Positions 56,389 to 64,000 are shown, numbered from the stretch's first letter. The stretch is DNA of 64,000 nt from VGBV01 sp963813725 (GCA_963813725.1 CAWFAI010000017.1:62001-126000), one strand, 5' to 3'. Program-made: numbers and translations. Notes: generated from the letters alone by a model not told the origin.

Positions 56389-57438
56389 TCAATTGATGGC
56401 CGAGAGCACGGCGTCCGTCATCTCCTCGGTACCCACCTCGCGGGTGCCCTCCCCCGCGCCCAGGTCAGGCGTCCTCAGCCCCTGCTCGAGGGCGCGCTCC
56501 ACGGCCGCCTCGACGCGCTCGGCCTCATGGGGCCGATCGAGGCCATGGCGCAGCATCATCGCCACCGAGAGTAAGGTCGCGAGCGGGTTCGCCCTGCCGC
56601 TGCCGGCGATGTCGGGCGCCGAGCCGTGAACCGGCTCGAACACGCCGGGGCCGTCCTCGCCGAGGCTGGCGGAGGGCAGCATCCCCAGCGAGCCGGTGAG
56701 CATCGCCGACTCGTCGCTGAGGATGTCGCCGAACAGGTTCTCGGTCACGATCACGTCGAAGTCCGCGGGCCGCGAGACGAGCTGCATCGAGGCGTTGTCC
56801 ACGTACATGTGCTCGAGCTCGATGCCCGAGTGGTCCCCCGCTACGCGCTCGACCGTCTCGCGCCACAGGCGTGAGGTCTCGAGCACGTTGGCCTTGTCGA
56901 CCGAGGTGACCTTGCCTCGCCTGCCGGCGGCCGCGTCGAAGGCGACGTGGGCGATTCGCTCGATCTCGGCGACGGTGTAGGCGCAGTCGTCGTGGGCGCG
57001 ATCGCCCTCGCGGCCGCTGTCGCCGAAGTAGATGCCTCCCGTCAGCTCCCGCACGACCAGCAGGTCGGTGCCCTCGATGCGCTCGCGCTTCAAGGGACTC
57101 GCGTCGAGCAGCGCGGGCAGCGGCTTCACCGGCCGCAGGTTCGCGTACAGCCCGAGGCCCTTGCGCAATCCGAGCAGCCCCTGCTCGGGCCTGGGGGCGT
57201 CGGGGTCGGTCGTCTCCCATTTCGGCCCGCCCACCGCGCACAGCAGGACCGCGTCGGAGGAGCGGCACTGTTCCAGCACCTCGTCGGTGAGGGCCGTGCC
57301 GTGGGCGTCGATCGAGGCGCCCCCGATCGGATGCTCGTCGATCTCGACGCCGCCGAGCTTCGCAAGCAGCTCCGACGCCGCCGCGCCTACCTCGGGGCCG
57401 ATGCCGTCGCCGGCCAGCAGGACGACGCGGCTGCTCAC
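56389..57438 (-). CDS. leuB: 3-isopropylmalate dehydrogenase
   Basis: NAD-dependent oxidative decarboxylation of 3-isopropylmalate to 2-ketoisocaproate. VVLLAGDGIGPEVGAAASEL, AVGGPKWETT, LYANLRPVKPLPALLDASPL, RELTGGIYFG, FDVIVTENLFGDILSDE and FEPVHGSAPDIAGSGRANP are all present. 349 residues; GTG 57438 overlaps the methyltransferase stop as GTGA. Confidence 0.97.
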   Translation of the reverse strand: MSSRVVLLAGDGIGPEVGAAASELLAKLGGVEIDEHPIGGASIDAHGTALTDEVLEQCRSSDAVLLCAVGGPKWETTDPDAPRPEQGLLGLRKGLGLYANLRPVKPLPALLDASPLKRERIEGTDLLVVRELTGGIYFGDSGREGDRAHDDCAYTVAEIERIAHVAFDAAAGRRGKVTSVDKANVLETSRLWRETVERVAGDHSGIELEHMYVDNASMQLVSRPADFDVIVTENLFGDILSDESAMLTGSLGMLPSASLGEDGPGVFEPVHGSAPDIAGSGRANPLATLLSVAMMLRHGLDRPHEAERVEAAVERALEQGLRTPDLGAGEGTREVGTEEMTDAVLSAIN

Positions 57439-58232
57439 GCCGGCCGCCGAGCATCGATGTTGAGCCGCACGTAGCGCAGCACGAAGGGGTCCGCGAGCCT
57501 CTCGATCACCGAGTCAGCGAAGGGCTCGTACAGGTCCTCGGGGAGGCGGTCCCGGTGCGCCGCCAGGCCGACGACGGTCACATAGCCGCGCTTGTCGTCG
57601 GGATAGACGGGGTCGGCCTCCACCAGGCCGCATTCGACCTCAACGAACCCCGCCCGGCGCAGGCGCGCTTCGGTCTGCTCGGGACCGTAGAAGTTCCAGG
57701 GCCTGAAGCCGCCGATGTGCTCGGCAAATGGATCCTCGGACGAGGCAGCCTCGACCGCTGCCGTCCACTCGGCCACGTTGCCCTCGCCGCCGCATTGAGC
57801 GACGATGGGGGCGCCCGGGCGAAGCACCGAAAACACGCCGGCGAAGAGGCGATCGTGGTCGCGAATCCAGTGGAAGGTCGCGTTGGAGAACACTGCGTCC
57901 ACGGCGTCCAGACCGGCGTGCTCGTGGAGCAGGCCGGGGGCGAGGTCCAGCAGGTCGGAAGTGATCAACGTGACGCGGTCATCGCCTGCGAAGGCCTCGG
58001 CCGCCGTTTCGATCATCGAGGGAGACCCGTCGACCCCGACGACCCTGCCTTCGGGCAGGCGCTCCAGCAGCAGCCGGGTTACGCGGCCTGAGCCACAACC
58101 CGCATCCAGGACCGTCTCATCGCCTTTCAGCGGCAGCCGAGCGAGCACTTGGCGAGCCCACGTCTCCTGGGGCGCGGCGAGCTTGTCGTAGGCCTTCCCG
58201 TCCCAGTCGCTGGTGGTGTTCAGGTCGGTCAT
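57435..58232 (-). CDS. Trans-aconitate methyltransferase-like SAM methyltransferase
   Basis: Class I SAM methyltransferase of the Tam/Tmt1 group: motif I VLDAGCGSGRVTRLLLER, post-I VVGVDGSPSMIETA, FSNATFHWIRDHDRLFAGVF and the C-terminal FVLRYVRLNIDARR. 265 residues from ATG 58232. It lies between leuD and leuB and is coupled to leuB by 4-bp overlap. Bacterial Tam methylates trans-aconitate; yeast Tmt1 methylates 3-isopropylmalate. The leu-operon position makes an isopropylmalate or isopropylmaleate role plausible, but this is inference. Confidence 0.85.
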   Translation of the reverse strand: MTDLNTTSDWDGKAYDKLAAPQETWARQVLARLPLKGDETVLDAGCGSGRVTRLLLERLPEGRVVGVDGSPSMIETAAEAFAGDDRVTLITSDLLDLAPGLLHEHAGLDAVDAVFSNATFHWIRDHDRLFAGVFSVLRPGAPIVAQCGGEGNVAEWTAAVEAASSEDPFAEHIGGFRPWNFYGPEQTEARLRRAGFVEVECGLVEADPVYPDDKRGYVTVVGLAAHRDRLPEDLYEPFADSVIERLADPFVLRYVRLNIDARRPA

Positions 58233-58244
58233 GCCGAACGCCGG

Positions 58245-58808
58245 CTACAGCGCCGTCGTGACCGGCCCGGCGTCGGCGCGGCCGGCGGCCTCGAACTCGT
58301 CGATCTTTCGCGCGCGCTGCAGGGTCATCGCCACGTCGTCGAGCCCGTTGATCAGCCGGTGCTTGATCTGTTCGTCGATCTCGAACTTGAAGACGCCCTC
58401 GGCGCAGTTGACCGTCTGGTCGTCGAGATCCACTCGGGCCTCCCCCGAGCCGGCGACCTTGCGGCACTCGGCCTCGTCGAGGATCACCGGCAGCAGCCCG
58501 TTCTTGGTGCAGTTGTTGAAGAAGATGTCCGAGAACGACGGGGCGATGACGACGCTGAAGCCGAAGTCTTCGAGCGCCCAGACGGCGTGCTCGCGCGAGG
58601 AGCCCGCACCGAAGTTCCGCCCGGTGACCAGGATGGGGTGCGGCTCCAGCTCAATCTCGCCCGAGCGGAACCAGTCGTAAAAGAGGAACTCGCCGAAGCC
58701 GGTGCGCTCGATCCTCTTCAGGAACTGCTTGGGAATGATCTGGTCGGTGTCGACGTCGGCGCGGTCCAGAACCGCGACCTGCCCCTCGACGATCTCGAAG
58801 GGCTGCAC
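58245..58808 (-). CDS. leuD: 3-isopropylmalate dehydratase small subunit
   Basis: Small subunit of isopropylmalate isomerase with LeuC. VAVLDRADVDTDQIIPKQFL, LVTGRNFGAGSSREHAVWAL, VVIAPSFSDIFFNNCTKNGL are diagnostic. GTG 58808 overlaps the leuC stop (TAGTG) and has GGGAG at a good distance; an alternative GTG at 58817 is too close to any ribosome site. 187 residues. Confidence 0.96.
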   Translation of the reverse strand: MQPFEIVEGQVAVLDRADVDTDQIIPKQFLKRIERTGFGEFLFYDWFRSGEIELEPHPILVTGRNFGAGSSREHAVWALEDFGFSVVIAPSFSDIFFNNCTKNGLLPVILDEAECRKVAGSGEARVDLDDQTVNCAEGVFKFEIDEQIKHRLINGLDDVAMTLQRARKIDEFEAAGRADAGPVTTAL

Positions 58809-60208
58809 TAGGACCACTCCCGGATGTCGACGAAGTGACCCTCGAGGGCGGCCGCCGCGGCCATCCTCGGGCTGACCAGGTGGGTGCGGCCGCCGGCCCC
58901 CTGGCGGCCCTCAAAGTTGCGGTTCGAGGTCGAGGCGCAGCGCTCGCCGGGCTCAAGGATGTCCGGGTTCATGCCCAGGCACATCGAGCAGCCGGCGCCG
59001 CGCCACTCGAACCCGGCCGACTCGAAGACTTCGTGCAGGCCCTCGTCCTCCGCCTGAGCCTTGACCTGCGCCGAGCCGGGGACGACCATGGCCCGGACGT
59101 CGCCCGAGACCTTGCGTCCCTCGACCATCGAGGCGGCTTCCCTGAGGTCGGAGATCCGCGAGTTGGTGCAGGAACCTATGAAAACCCTCTCGGGACGGAT
59201 CGACTGCATCGGCGTGCCCGGCTTCAGGTCCATGTAGGCGAGGGCGCGCTCGGCGAGCTCGCGATCGACGGGTGAATCGAGCGCTGCGGGATCTGGCACC
59301 TTCGAGGTCACCTCGACGACCATGCCGGGGTTCGTGCCCCAGGTCACCATCGGCGACAGGTCCGGGGCGTCGATCTCGACCTCGCGGTCGAAGCTCGCGC
59401 CCTCCTCGGTCGGAAGCTTGCTCCACGCGGCGACCGCGGCGTCGAAGTCCCCCGGGATCCCGGGCCGGCCCCTCATGTATTCGAACGTCTTCTCGTCCGG
59501 CGCGATCATGCCGGCACGGCCGCCGCCCTCGATCGTCATGTTGCAGACGGTGAGGCGGTTCTCGATGGTCAGCGCCTCGATCGCGGGGCCCGCGTACTCG
59601 ACCGCGTGGCCCTGCATGCCCCCGACGCCGAGCCGGCCGATCGTGGCCAGGATCAGGTCCTTGGCGGTGACGCCGTCCGCCAACGTGCCGCTGTAGTTGA
59701 TCCGCATCGTCTGTGGGCGCTTCTGGACCAGGCACTGGGTGGCCAGCACGTGCTCGACCTCCGAGGTGCCGATCCCGAAGCCGAGCGCCCCGAAGGCCCC
59801 GTGGGTGGAGGTATGGGAGTCGCCGCAGACGATCGTCATCCCCGGCTGAGTGACGCCCAGCTCGGGGCCGATCACGTGCACGATCCCCTGGCGCTCGGAG
59901 CCCAGCGAGTAGATCGGGATCCCGAACTCCTCGCAGTTGGATTCAAGGGCCTCGACCTGCTTGCGCGAGAGCTCATCGGCGATCATCCTCGCGACAGCCG
60001 TGCCGTCGGTGGGCACGTTGTGGTCGGCCGTGGCCAGCGTCTTGTCCGGCCGGCGGACGGCTCTCGACGCCAGCCGAAGGCCGTCGAACGCCTGGGCCGA
60101 GGTGACCTCGTGCACCAGGTGCAGGTCGACGTACATCAGATCGTCGTCGACCTCGTGGGCATCCCAGATCTTGTCGAACAGGCTCTTGGGGCCGCCGTTC
60201 TGGCTCAT
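58808..60208 (-). CDS. leuC: 3-isopropylmalate dehydratase large subunit
   Basis: Large, 4Fe-4S subunit converting 2-isopropylmalate to 3-isopropylmalate via isopropylmaleate. Cluster ligands are in FIGSCTNSRISDLR and GCSMCLGMNPD; VCGDSHTSTHGAFGALGFGIGTSEVEHVLATQ is the aconitase signature. 466 residues. 8 bp downstream of the XRE-cupin gene, so transcribed from its operator-controlled promoter and/or from leuA. Confidence 0.97.
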   Translation of the reverse strand: MSQNGGPKSLFDKIWDAHEVDDDLMYVDLHLVHEVTSAQAFDGLRLASRAVRRPDKTLATADHNVPTDGTAVARMIADELSRKQVEALESNCEEFGIPIYSLGSERQGIVHVIGPELGVTQPGMTIVCGDSHTSTHGAFGALGFGIGTSEVEHVLATQCLVQKRPQTMRINYSGTLADGVTAKDLILATIGRLGVGGMQGHAVEYAGPAIEALTIENRLTVCNMTIEGGGRAGMIAPDEKTFEYMRGRPGIPGDFDAAVAAWSKLPTEEGASFDREVEIDAPDLSPMVTWGTNPGMVVEVTSKVPDPAALDSPVDRELAERALAYMDLKPGTPMQSIRPERVFIGSCTNSRISDLREAASMVEGRKVSGDVRAMVVPGSAQVKAQAEDEGLHEVFESAGFEWRGAGCSMCLGMNPDILEPGERCASTSNRNFEGRQGAGGRTHLVSPRMAAAAALEGHFVDIREWS

Positions 60209-60216
60209 CAGCTCTC

Positions 60217-60831
60217 CTAGCCCCGCCTCAACCCGGCCGCCACGACCGCAAGCAGCCTCGCGTCGCAGTCACCGTTGTTCTCGAAGTGGTGCGGCAGGTC
60301 GGCGTCGAAGGTGACGCTGTCCCCCTCACCCAGCCCGTGGCGCTCGCCGTCGATGAACAGGTCGACCGAGCCCTGCAGCAGCACCGCGGTCTCGCGGCTG
60401 CCCGGCTCGTGCATCGGCGGGTCGTCCATGGCACCGGTCGCCGCGCCGACGGCGAGCGTGTGGATGGAGACGTCGGCTCGCTGGCCGGGCAGCGGCGGGG
60501 TCAGCTCCTCTACGGCGTGCCCGCGCCTGCGCCTGACCCGCCCCTTCCCCGAGCGGGTGATCGCCACGTGGCGCCCCTCGTCCAGCCGCAGCAGCTGCGA
60601 GAGCGCCAGGTCCAGCCCGGCCGCGATACGCGAGGCGACCGCCAGCGTGGGGCTGGTCTCCCCCCTCTCGACCTGGGACAGCATCGGGGCGCTGACGCCG
60701 CTGCGCTCGGCCAGGTCGCGGAGCGAGAGGTCCATCGCCTCCCGCAGCGCGCGGACCCGGGCGCCGACGTCGGATGCAGCTGCGTCGGGGGCGCGGTCGC
60801 CTGCTCGAGTTCTCGTCCCGGCTGTGGCCAC
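60217..60831 (-). CDS. XRE-cupin transcriptional regulator
   Basis: N-terminal helix-turn-helix (residues about 22-78: VRALREAMDLSLRDLAERSG, SAPMLSQVERGETSPTLAVA) and C-terminal cupin sensor (about 120-200: MHEPGSRETAVLLQGSVDLF, VTFDADLPHHFENNGDCDAR). Such proteins sense a small metabolite through the cupin. 204 residues from GTG 60831. A palindrome (60834-60855) sits across its own -10 box (TAGCGT, 7 nt before the GTG), implying autorepression of a leaderless mRNA; since leuC follows within 8 bp, it probably also regulates leuCD and the genes beyond. Confidence 0.88.
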   Translation of the reverse strand: MATAGTRTRAGDRAPDAAASDVGARVRALREAMDLSLRDLAERSGVSAPMLSQVERGETSPTLAVASRIAAGLDLALSQLLRLDEGRHVAITRSGKGRVRRRRGHAVEELTPPLPGQRADVSIHTLAVGAATGAMDDPPMHEPGSRETAVLLQGSVDLFIDGERHGLGEGDSVTFDADLPHHFENNGDCDARLLAVVAAGLRRG

Positions 60832-60833
60832 GG

Positions 60834-60855
60834 CTTGTACGCTATCACGTACAAG
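60834..60855 (-). promoter_or_regulatory. Palindromic operator over the XRE-cupin -10 box
   Basis: CTTGTAC-N8-GTACAAG. On the minus strand the -10 box TAGCGT (60839-60844) lies inside it and is followed by 7 nt and the GTG start. Bound regulator would block a leaderless transcript running into leuC. Confidence 0.7.
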
Positions 60856-60863
60856 CGTATTCG

Positions 60864-61613
60864 TCAGCGCTTTTGGCCAGTCGGGCGGATCAGGATCTCG
60901 TTCACGTTCACGTGCTCGGCCTGGCCGACCGCGTAGAGGATTCCGCGTGCGATGTCCTCGGCCTCCAGCAGGGTGCCGATCTCATCGCGCATCTTCTCGG
61001 TCGCCTCGACGACCATCGGGTGCTCGTTGTGGCCGTGAAGCTCGGTCTTGACGAAGCCCGGCTCGACGCAGGTGACGCGGATGTTGGAGTTGAGCGCCTC
61101 CTGGCGCAGGGCCTCGGAGAAGCCGGTCACCCCCCACTTGGTCATGTTGTAGACGGCGGAGCCGAAGGCGGCCTGGCGTCCCGCGACCGAGGAGACGTTG
61201 ACGATGTGGCCCCCGCCCGAGTCGCGGATCAGCGGCAGGGCCTCGCGCGTGCAGTAGAGGAGGCCCAGCAGGTTGACGTCGATCATCTGCCGCCACTGGG
61301 AGATGTCCCAGCCCTCGACGGCGCCCAGCAGCATCACGCCGGCGTTGTTGATCAGGTTGTGCAGGGCTCCGAACTGGCCCTTGATCTCGGCCAGCGCGGC
61401 CTCGACCTTGCCGTGGTCGGTGATGTCGATCTCGATCGGGAGCGCCTCGCCCCCGGCGTCTTCGATCCGCTTCTCCAGCTCGGACAGGCGGTCGGCGCGG
61501 CGGGCGAGCAGCGCCACCTTGGAGCCCTCCTCGGCGAACAGCTCGGCGGTGGCCTCGCCGATGCCCGAGGAGGCGCCGGTGATCGCGGTGACCTTGCCGT
61601 CGAGCGAGCCCAC
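60864..61613 (-). CDS. Short-chain dehydrogenase/reductase
   Basis: Classical SDR, probably NADP(H)-dependent: cofactor motif TGASSGIGEATAELF, NNAGVMLLG, catalytic Ser in HIVNVSSVAG and Tyr-x3-Lys in SAVYNMTKWG. 249 residues from GTG 61613. C-terminal PGFVKTELHGHNEHP suggests the family often called SDR oxidoreductase of unknown substrate. In the run from leuA to leuC but not a known leucine enzyme. Confidence 0.9.
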   Translation of the reverse strand: MGSLDGKVTAITGASSGIGEATAELFAEEGSKVALLARRADRLSELEKRIEDAGGEALPIEIDITDHGKVEAALAEIKGQFGALHNLINNAGVMLLGAVEGWDISQWRQMIDVNLLGLLYCTREALPLIRDSGGGHIVNVSSVAGRQAAFGSAVYNMTKWGVTGFSEALRQEALNSNIRVTCVEPGFVKTELHGHNEHPMVVEATEKMRDEIGTLLEAEDIARGILYAVGQAEHVNVNEILIRPTGQKR

Positions 61614-61635
61614 GCGAGCAGCCTATCGCCGTCGC

Positions 61636-62091
61636 TCAGCCGGTGGACGGCTCCAGCACGATCACCGGGATCTGGCGCTCGGTGCGGCGCTGGTAGTCCT
61701 CGTAGTCGGGCCAGACCTCGACCATGCGCTCCCAGAGCCGCTCGCGCTCCGCGCCCTCGGTCTCGCGTGCCCGGACACGCCGCTTGCGCCCGTGCCACCA
61801 GGCGGCTGTCTCGGGGTTCGCCTTCAGGTTCAGGTACCAGGCGGGGTGCTTGTCGATGCCGCCCTTCGACGCGACGATCACCAGGTTCTCGCCGTCCTGC
61901 CGGCTCATCAGCGGATGGGTGCGGCGCTTGCCGCTCTTTCGCCCCACGCTCTCGACCAGCGCGATCTCGCAGCCCTTGAGGGTGCCGCCGATCCGGCCGC
62001 GGCTGAGCTTGTAGAGGTGGGTGTGCAGGCTGGTGCCCCGCTCCCAGAACCACCAGAAGGGGGAGTCCGCCTGCGGTGCCTCGGATGCCAT
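61636..62091 (-). CDS. F420-dependent nitroreductase/quinone reductase family (DDN-like)
   Basis: Flavin/deazaflavin-dependent FDOR family, split-barrel fold. TLKGCEIALVESVGRKSGKR followed by THPLMSRQDGENLVIVASKGG is the family core (GRxSGxxRxxPL type). 151 residues, preceded by an aromatic N-terminus (FWWFWERGTSLHTHLYKL). Implies the organism makes cofactor F420, as many Thermoleophilia do. Substrate unknown. Confidence 0.87.
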   Translation of the reverse strand: MASEAPQADSPFWWFWERGTSLHTHLYKLSRGRIGGTLKGCEIALVESVGRKSGKRRTHPLMSRQDGENLVIVASKGGIDKHPAWYLNLKANPETAAWWHGRKRRVRARETEGAERERLWERMVEVWPDYEDYQRRTERQIPVIVLEPSTG

Positions 62092-62113
62092 GGCCGCCGA
62101 GTCTATTTGCGCG

Positions 62114-63706
62114 TCAGGGACCGGGGGTCCGCTCGACCGCCGCGTCCGCGGTGGCCTCCTCGGCCTCGCGGATGGCGGCGCCCTCCAGGGCGTTCGAGAG
62201 AGCGCGCACGTAGGCGCGCGCAGACGCCTCGAGGATGTCGGTGGCGACGCCCTGGCCGCTCGCGAGCCGCTCGTTGGCCCGCAGGACCACGGTCACCTGG
62301 CCGAGCGCGTCGGTGCCCTCGGTGACGGCCTCGACCTCGTAGCGGCGGAGCTCGGCCTCGGTGCCGACGGCCTCGCGGATCGCGCCGAAGATGGCGTCCA
62401 CGGGCCCGTCACCCGAAGCCTGCGCGCTCGACTCCTCGCCCGACGGCAGCGTCACCGCGACGGTCGCGAGCGGCTCGCGGCGCGAGCCGGCCTCGACCTC
62501 GAACCAGGCGAGGTCGTAGGACTCGGAGCTCTGGCGCATCTCGTCGGAGACGATCGCCTCCAGGTCGAGCGCGGTCACCTGCTTCTTCTTGTCCGCGATC
62601 TCCTTGAAGCGCTTGAACGCCTGGTTCAGCGCCTGGCCCTCGACCACGAAGCCCAGGTCCTGCAGGGCGTCGCGCAGCGCGTGGCGCCCGGAGTGCTTGC
62701 CCAGCACGATCGAGTTCGAGTCCAGCCCGACCTCGGTCGCATCCATGATCTCGTAGGTGGAGCGCTCCTTGAGCACGCCGTCCTGGTGGATGCCGGACTC
62801 GTGCGCGAAGGCGTTGCGGCCGACCACGGCCTTGTTCGGGGGCACCGAGTAGCCGGTCAGCCGCGAGACCATGCGGCTCGTGCGGGCCAGCTCGCGCGCG
62901 TCGATCCGGGTGTCCAGGCCGTGCTCGTCGTTGCGCGTCCGCAGCAGCATCACGACCTCCTCCAGCGAGCAGTTGCCGGCCCGCTCGCCGATGCCGTTGA
63001 TGGCGCACTCGATCTGCCGCGCGCCCGCCAGCACACCGGCGTAGGAGTTGGCCACGGCCAGCCCCAGGTCGTCGTGGCAGTGGACCGAGAGCGTGACCCC
63101 GTCCAGGCCGGGCACCAGCTCATACAGCCGGGTCAGGTAACGCGTGTACTCCTCTGGGGTCGTGTAGCCGACCGTGTCGGGGATGTTGATCGTGGTCGCG
63201 CCCTCGGCGACGGCGATCGCGCAGACCTCGGCGGTGAACTCGACGTCGGCGCGGGTGGCGTCCATGGGCGAGAACTCGACGTTGTCGGTGTATGAGCGGG
63301 CCAGGGCGACGGCTGCCTTGGCCTGGCCCTTGACGTCCTCGCGGGTGCTCTGCAGCTGGTGCTCGATGTGAATGTCCGAAGTCGAGATGAAGGTGTGGAT
63401 GCGCGGCCGCTGGGAGTCCTTGATCGCGTTCCAGGCGGCGTCGATGTCGGCCTTGTGTGTGCGCGAGAGGCCGCAGATCACCGGCCCCTCGACCTGGCGC
63501 GCGATGCTCTCCACGGCCTCGAAGTCGCCGGGGGAGGTGATGGGGAAGCCCGCCTCGATCACGTCGACGCCCAGGCGCGCCAGCTGTTGGGCGATCTCCA
63601 CCTTCTCGTGGGTGTTCAGCGAGATCCCCGGTGACTGCTCGCCGTCGCGCAGCGTCGTATCGAAGATCTGGACGCGATCCGGTTGGTCCACCGCCTGCTT
63701 GCTCAT
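62114..63706 (-). CDS. leuA: 2-isopropylmalate synthase
   Basis: Committed step of leucine synthesis: acetyl-CoA plus 2-ketoisovalerate to 2-isopropylmalate. VQIFDTTLRDGEQSPGISLN, metal ligands VHCHDDLGLAVAN, NAFAHESGIHQDGVLK, and a C-terminal allosteric domain (feedback by leucine). 530 residues, LeuA1 type. ATG 63706 is preceded by the ideal GAGAAGGAG site (63714-63722) with a 7-nt gap. The leader encodes a leucine-rich peptide (63777-63836). Confidence 0.97.
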   Translation of the reverse strand: MSKQAVDQPDRVQIFDTTLRDGEQSPGISLNTHEKVEIAQQLARLGVDVIEAGFPITSPGDFEAVESIARQVEGPVICGLSRTHKADIDAAWNAIKDSQRPRIHTFISTSDIHIEHQLQSTREDVKGQAKAAVALARSYTDNVEFSPMDATRADVEFTAEVCAIAVAEGATTINIPDTVGYTTPEEYTRYLTRLYELVPGLDGVTLSVHCHDDLGLAVANSYAGVLAGARQIECAINGIGERAGNCSLEEVVMLLRTRNDEHGLDTRIDARELARTSRMVSRLTGYSVPPNKAVVGRNAFAHESGIHQDGVLKERSTYEIMDATEVGLDSNSIVLGKHSGRHALRDALQDLGFVVEGQALNQAFKRFKEIADKKKQVTALDLEAIVSDEMRQSSESYDLAWFEVEAGSRREPLATVAVTLPSGEESSAQASGDGPVDAIFGAIREAVGTEAELRRYEVEAVTEGTDALGQVTVVLRANERLASGQGVATDILEASARAYVRALSNALEGAAIREAEEATADAAVERTPGP

Positions 63707-63776
63707 GCTCGTCCTCCTTCTCTGGAGACTTCGGATGACCTGTTCCTCGGTTTGCGGCTGTCGCGCCGCCCAGCGA
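63707..63776 (-). promoter_or_regulatory. leuA Shine-Dalgarno region and inter-ORF leader
   Basis: 70 nt between the leader-peptide stop and leuA. The leuA ribosome site GAGAAGGAG (63714-63722) is perfectly complementary over 9 nt to CTCCTTCTC (63798-63806) in the leucine codons of the leader peptide. No U-tract terminator is visible here. Confidence 0.7.
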
Positions 63777-63836
63777 TTACTCCCCCCGGAGGGGGAGGAG
63801 AAGGAGAAGCGCCAGGCTGTCGTGCCGGTGGGTCAT
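63777..63836 (-). CDS. leuL: Leucine-rich leader peptide of leuA
   Basis: 19 codons from ATG 63836 to TAA: MTHRHDSLALLLLLPLRGE, with seven Leu in nine positions (8-16), five of them consecutive (CTT CTC CTT CTC CTC). Codons 11-13 are the anti-Shine-Dalgarno segment pairing with the leuA ribosome site. A 7-bp stem, CTCCCCC/GGGGGAG, covers codons 14-19 (63780-63797). TACGCT (63849-63854) lies 12 nt before ATG. Ribosome stalling at Leu codons when leucine is scarce would unmask the leuA start: a translational attenuator by this reading. Confidence 0.75.
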   Translation of the reverse strand: MTHRHDSLALLLLLPLRGE

Positions 63837-63901
63837 CGAAGTCCAGGCAGCGTAGCGCAGCCGCCGCGGTGCCGTCCCGGGCGGGGACTAAGTTGGCCCC
63901 G
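63837..63901. promoter_or_regulatory. Divergent leader/AI-2E promoter region
   Basis: Minus: TACGCT at 63849-63854 for the leu leader. Plus: TAAGTT at 63889-63894, 7 nt before the ATG at 63902, consistent with leaderless transcription. -35 boxes are weak on both strands. Confidence 0.45.
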
Positions 63902-64000
63902 ATGCGGGCGAGCGACATCGAGGCCCGGGCCGTCGCCAAGATCGTGCTGGTGGCGCTGTTCTGGGCTGCGCTGGCGGTGCTGCTGGCGATCGCGATCCTG
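63902..64000 (+). CDS. Membrane protein, possibly AI-2E family transporter, 5' end only
   Basis: 33 codons before the edge: MRASDIEARAVAKIVLVALF then WAALAVLLAIAIL, a short cytosolic start and a first membrane helix. The sequence resembles the N-terminus of AI-2E/PerM-type transporters common in this class, but too little is present to be sure. Confidence 0.5.
   Translation, partial: MRASDIEARAVAKIVLVALFWAALAVLLAIAIL

Noticed and set aside
63777..63836. Classical transcription attenuator before leuA
   Set aside because: The only strong hairpin (63780-63797) is not followed by a U-tract; masking of the leuA ribosome site explains the layout better.

Overview
The window is high-GC, gene-dense actinobacterial chromosome, most likely class Thermoleophilia (Solirubrobacterales-like). 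The inference rests on GC content, the rRNA sequence, MurA with Asp in place of the catalytic Cys, an ImuB-DUF6504-DnaE2 cassette, an F420-type nitroreductase, DUF2510 and SepF proteins, and a secreted protein with the RRPTPAMIVAMVALIAAVGG-type start common in that class. It looks like core chromosome; no prophage, insertion sequence, CRISPR array or tRNA gene was recognised.

Layout. 1-16 kb, minus strand: a partial acyl-CoA ligase, rseP and dxr, then a translation/envelope block in the order (transcription direction) CCA-transferase, pgeF, yggS, sepF, proC, yggT, lspA, rluA-type, rpsB, tsf, pyrH, frr, uppS, cdsA. 17-24.4 kb, minus: histidine operon hisZ-G-D-B-H-A-[DoxX-RNase-barstar]-F, with a secreted guanyl RNase and its inhibitor between hisA and hisF and a hairpin-forming repeat at several gene ends. 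24.5-33 kb: mixed genes (murA, HD protein, hydrolases, an isocitrate/isopropylmalate-type dehydrogenase, lipoprotein, YfcE, GST) and two tandem promoter-to-terminator units that look like duplicated small RNAs. 33-38 kb, plus: a LexA box followed by imuB, a DUF6504 gene and dnaE2. 40.6-46 kb, minus: 16S-23S-5S rRNA operon without spacer tRNAs. 46-64 kb: tyrS, a class A penicillin-binding protein, then a long minus-strand run of branched-chain amino-acid genes leuA, F420 reductase, SDR, XRE-cupin regulator, leuC, leuD, Tam-like methyltransferase, leuB, ilvE, cimA, followed by a DegT-type aminotransferase, argH and a 3-methyladenine glycosylase.

How the parts work together. LeuA makes 2-isopropylmalate, LeuCD isomerises it, LeuB oxidises it and IlvE transaminates; CimA feeds isoleucine synthesis by the citramalate route. 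The leuA leader encodes a 19-residue peptide rich in leucine, and three of its Leu codons are perfectly complementary to the leuA Shine-Dalgarno region, suggesting translational attenuation. An XRE-cupin repressor with a palindromic operator across its own -10 box heads the leuCD-to-mpg run. Several genes have a TANNNT -10 box 7-10 nt before the start codon, so leaderless mRNAs appear common.

Sequence quality. At least twelve single-base frameshifts interrupt ten otherwise intact conserved genes, mostly in G/C runs. These are more likely uncorrected indels than decay, so reading frames here are reconstructed and should be treated accordingly.
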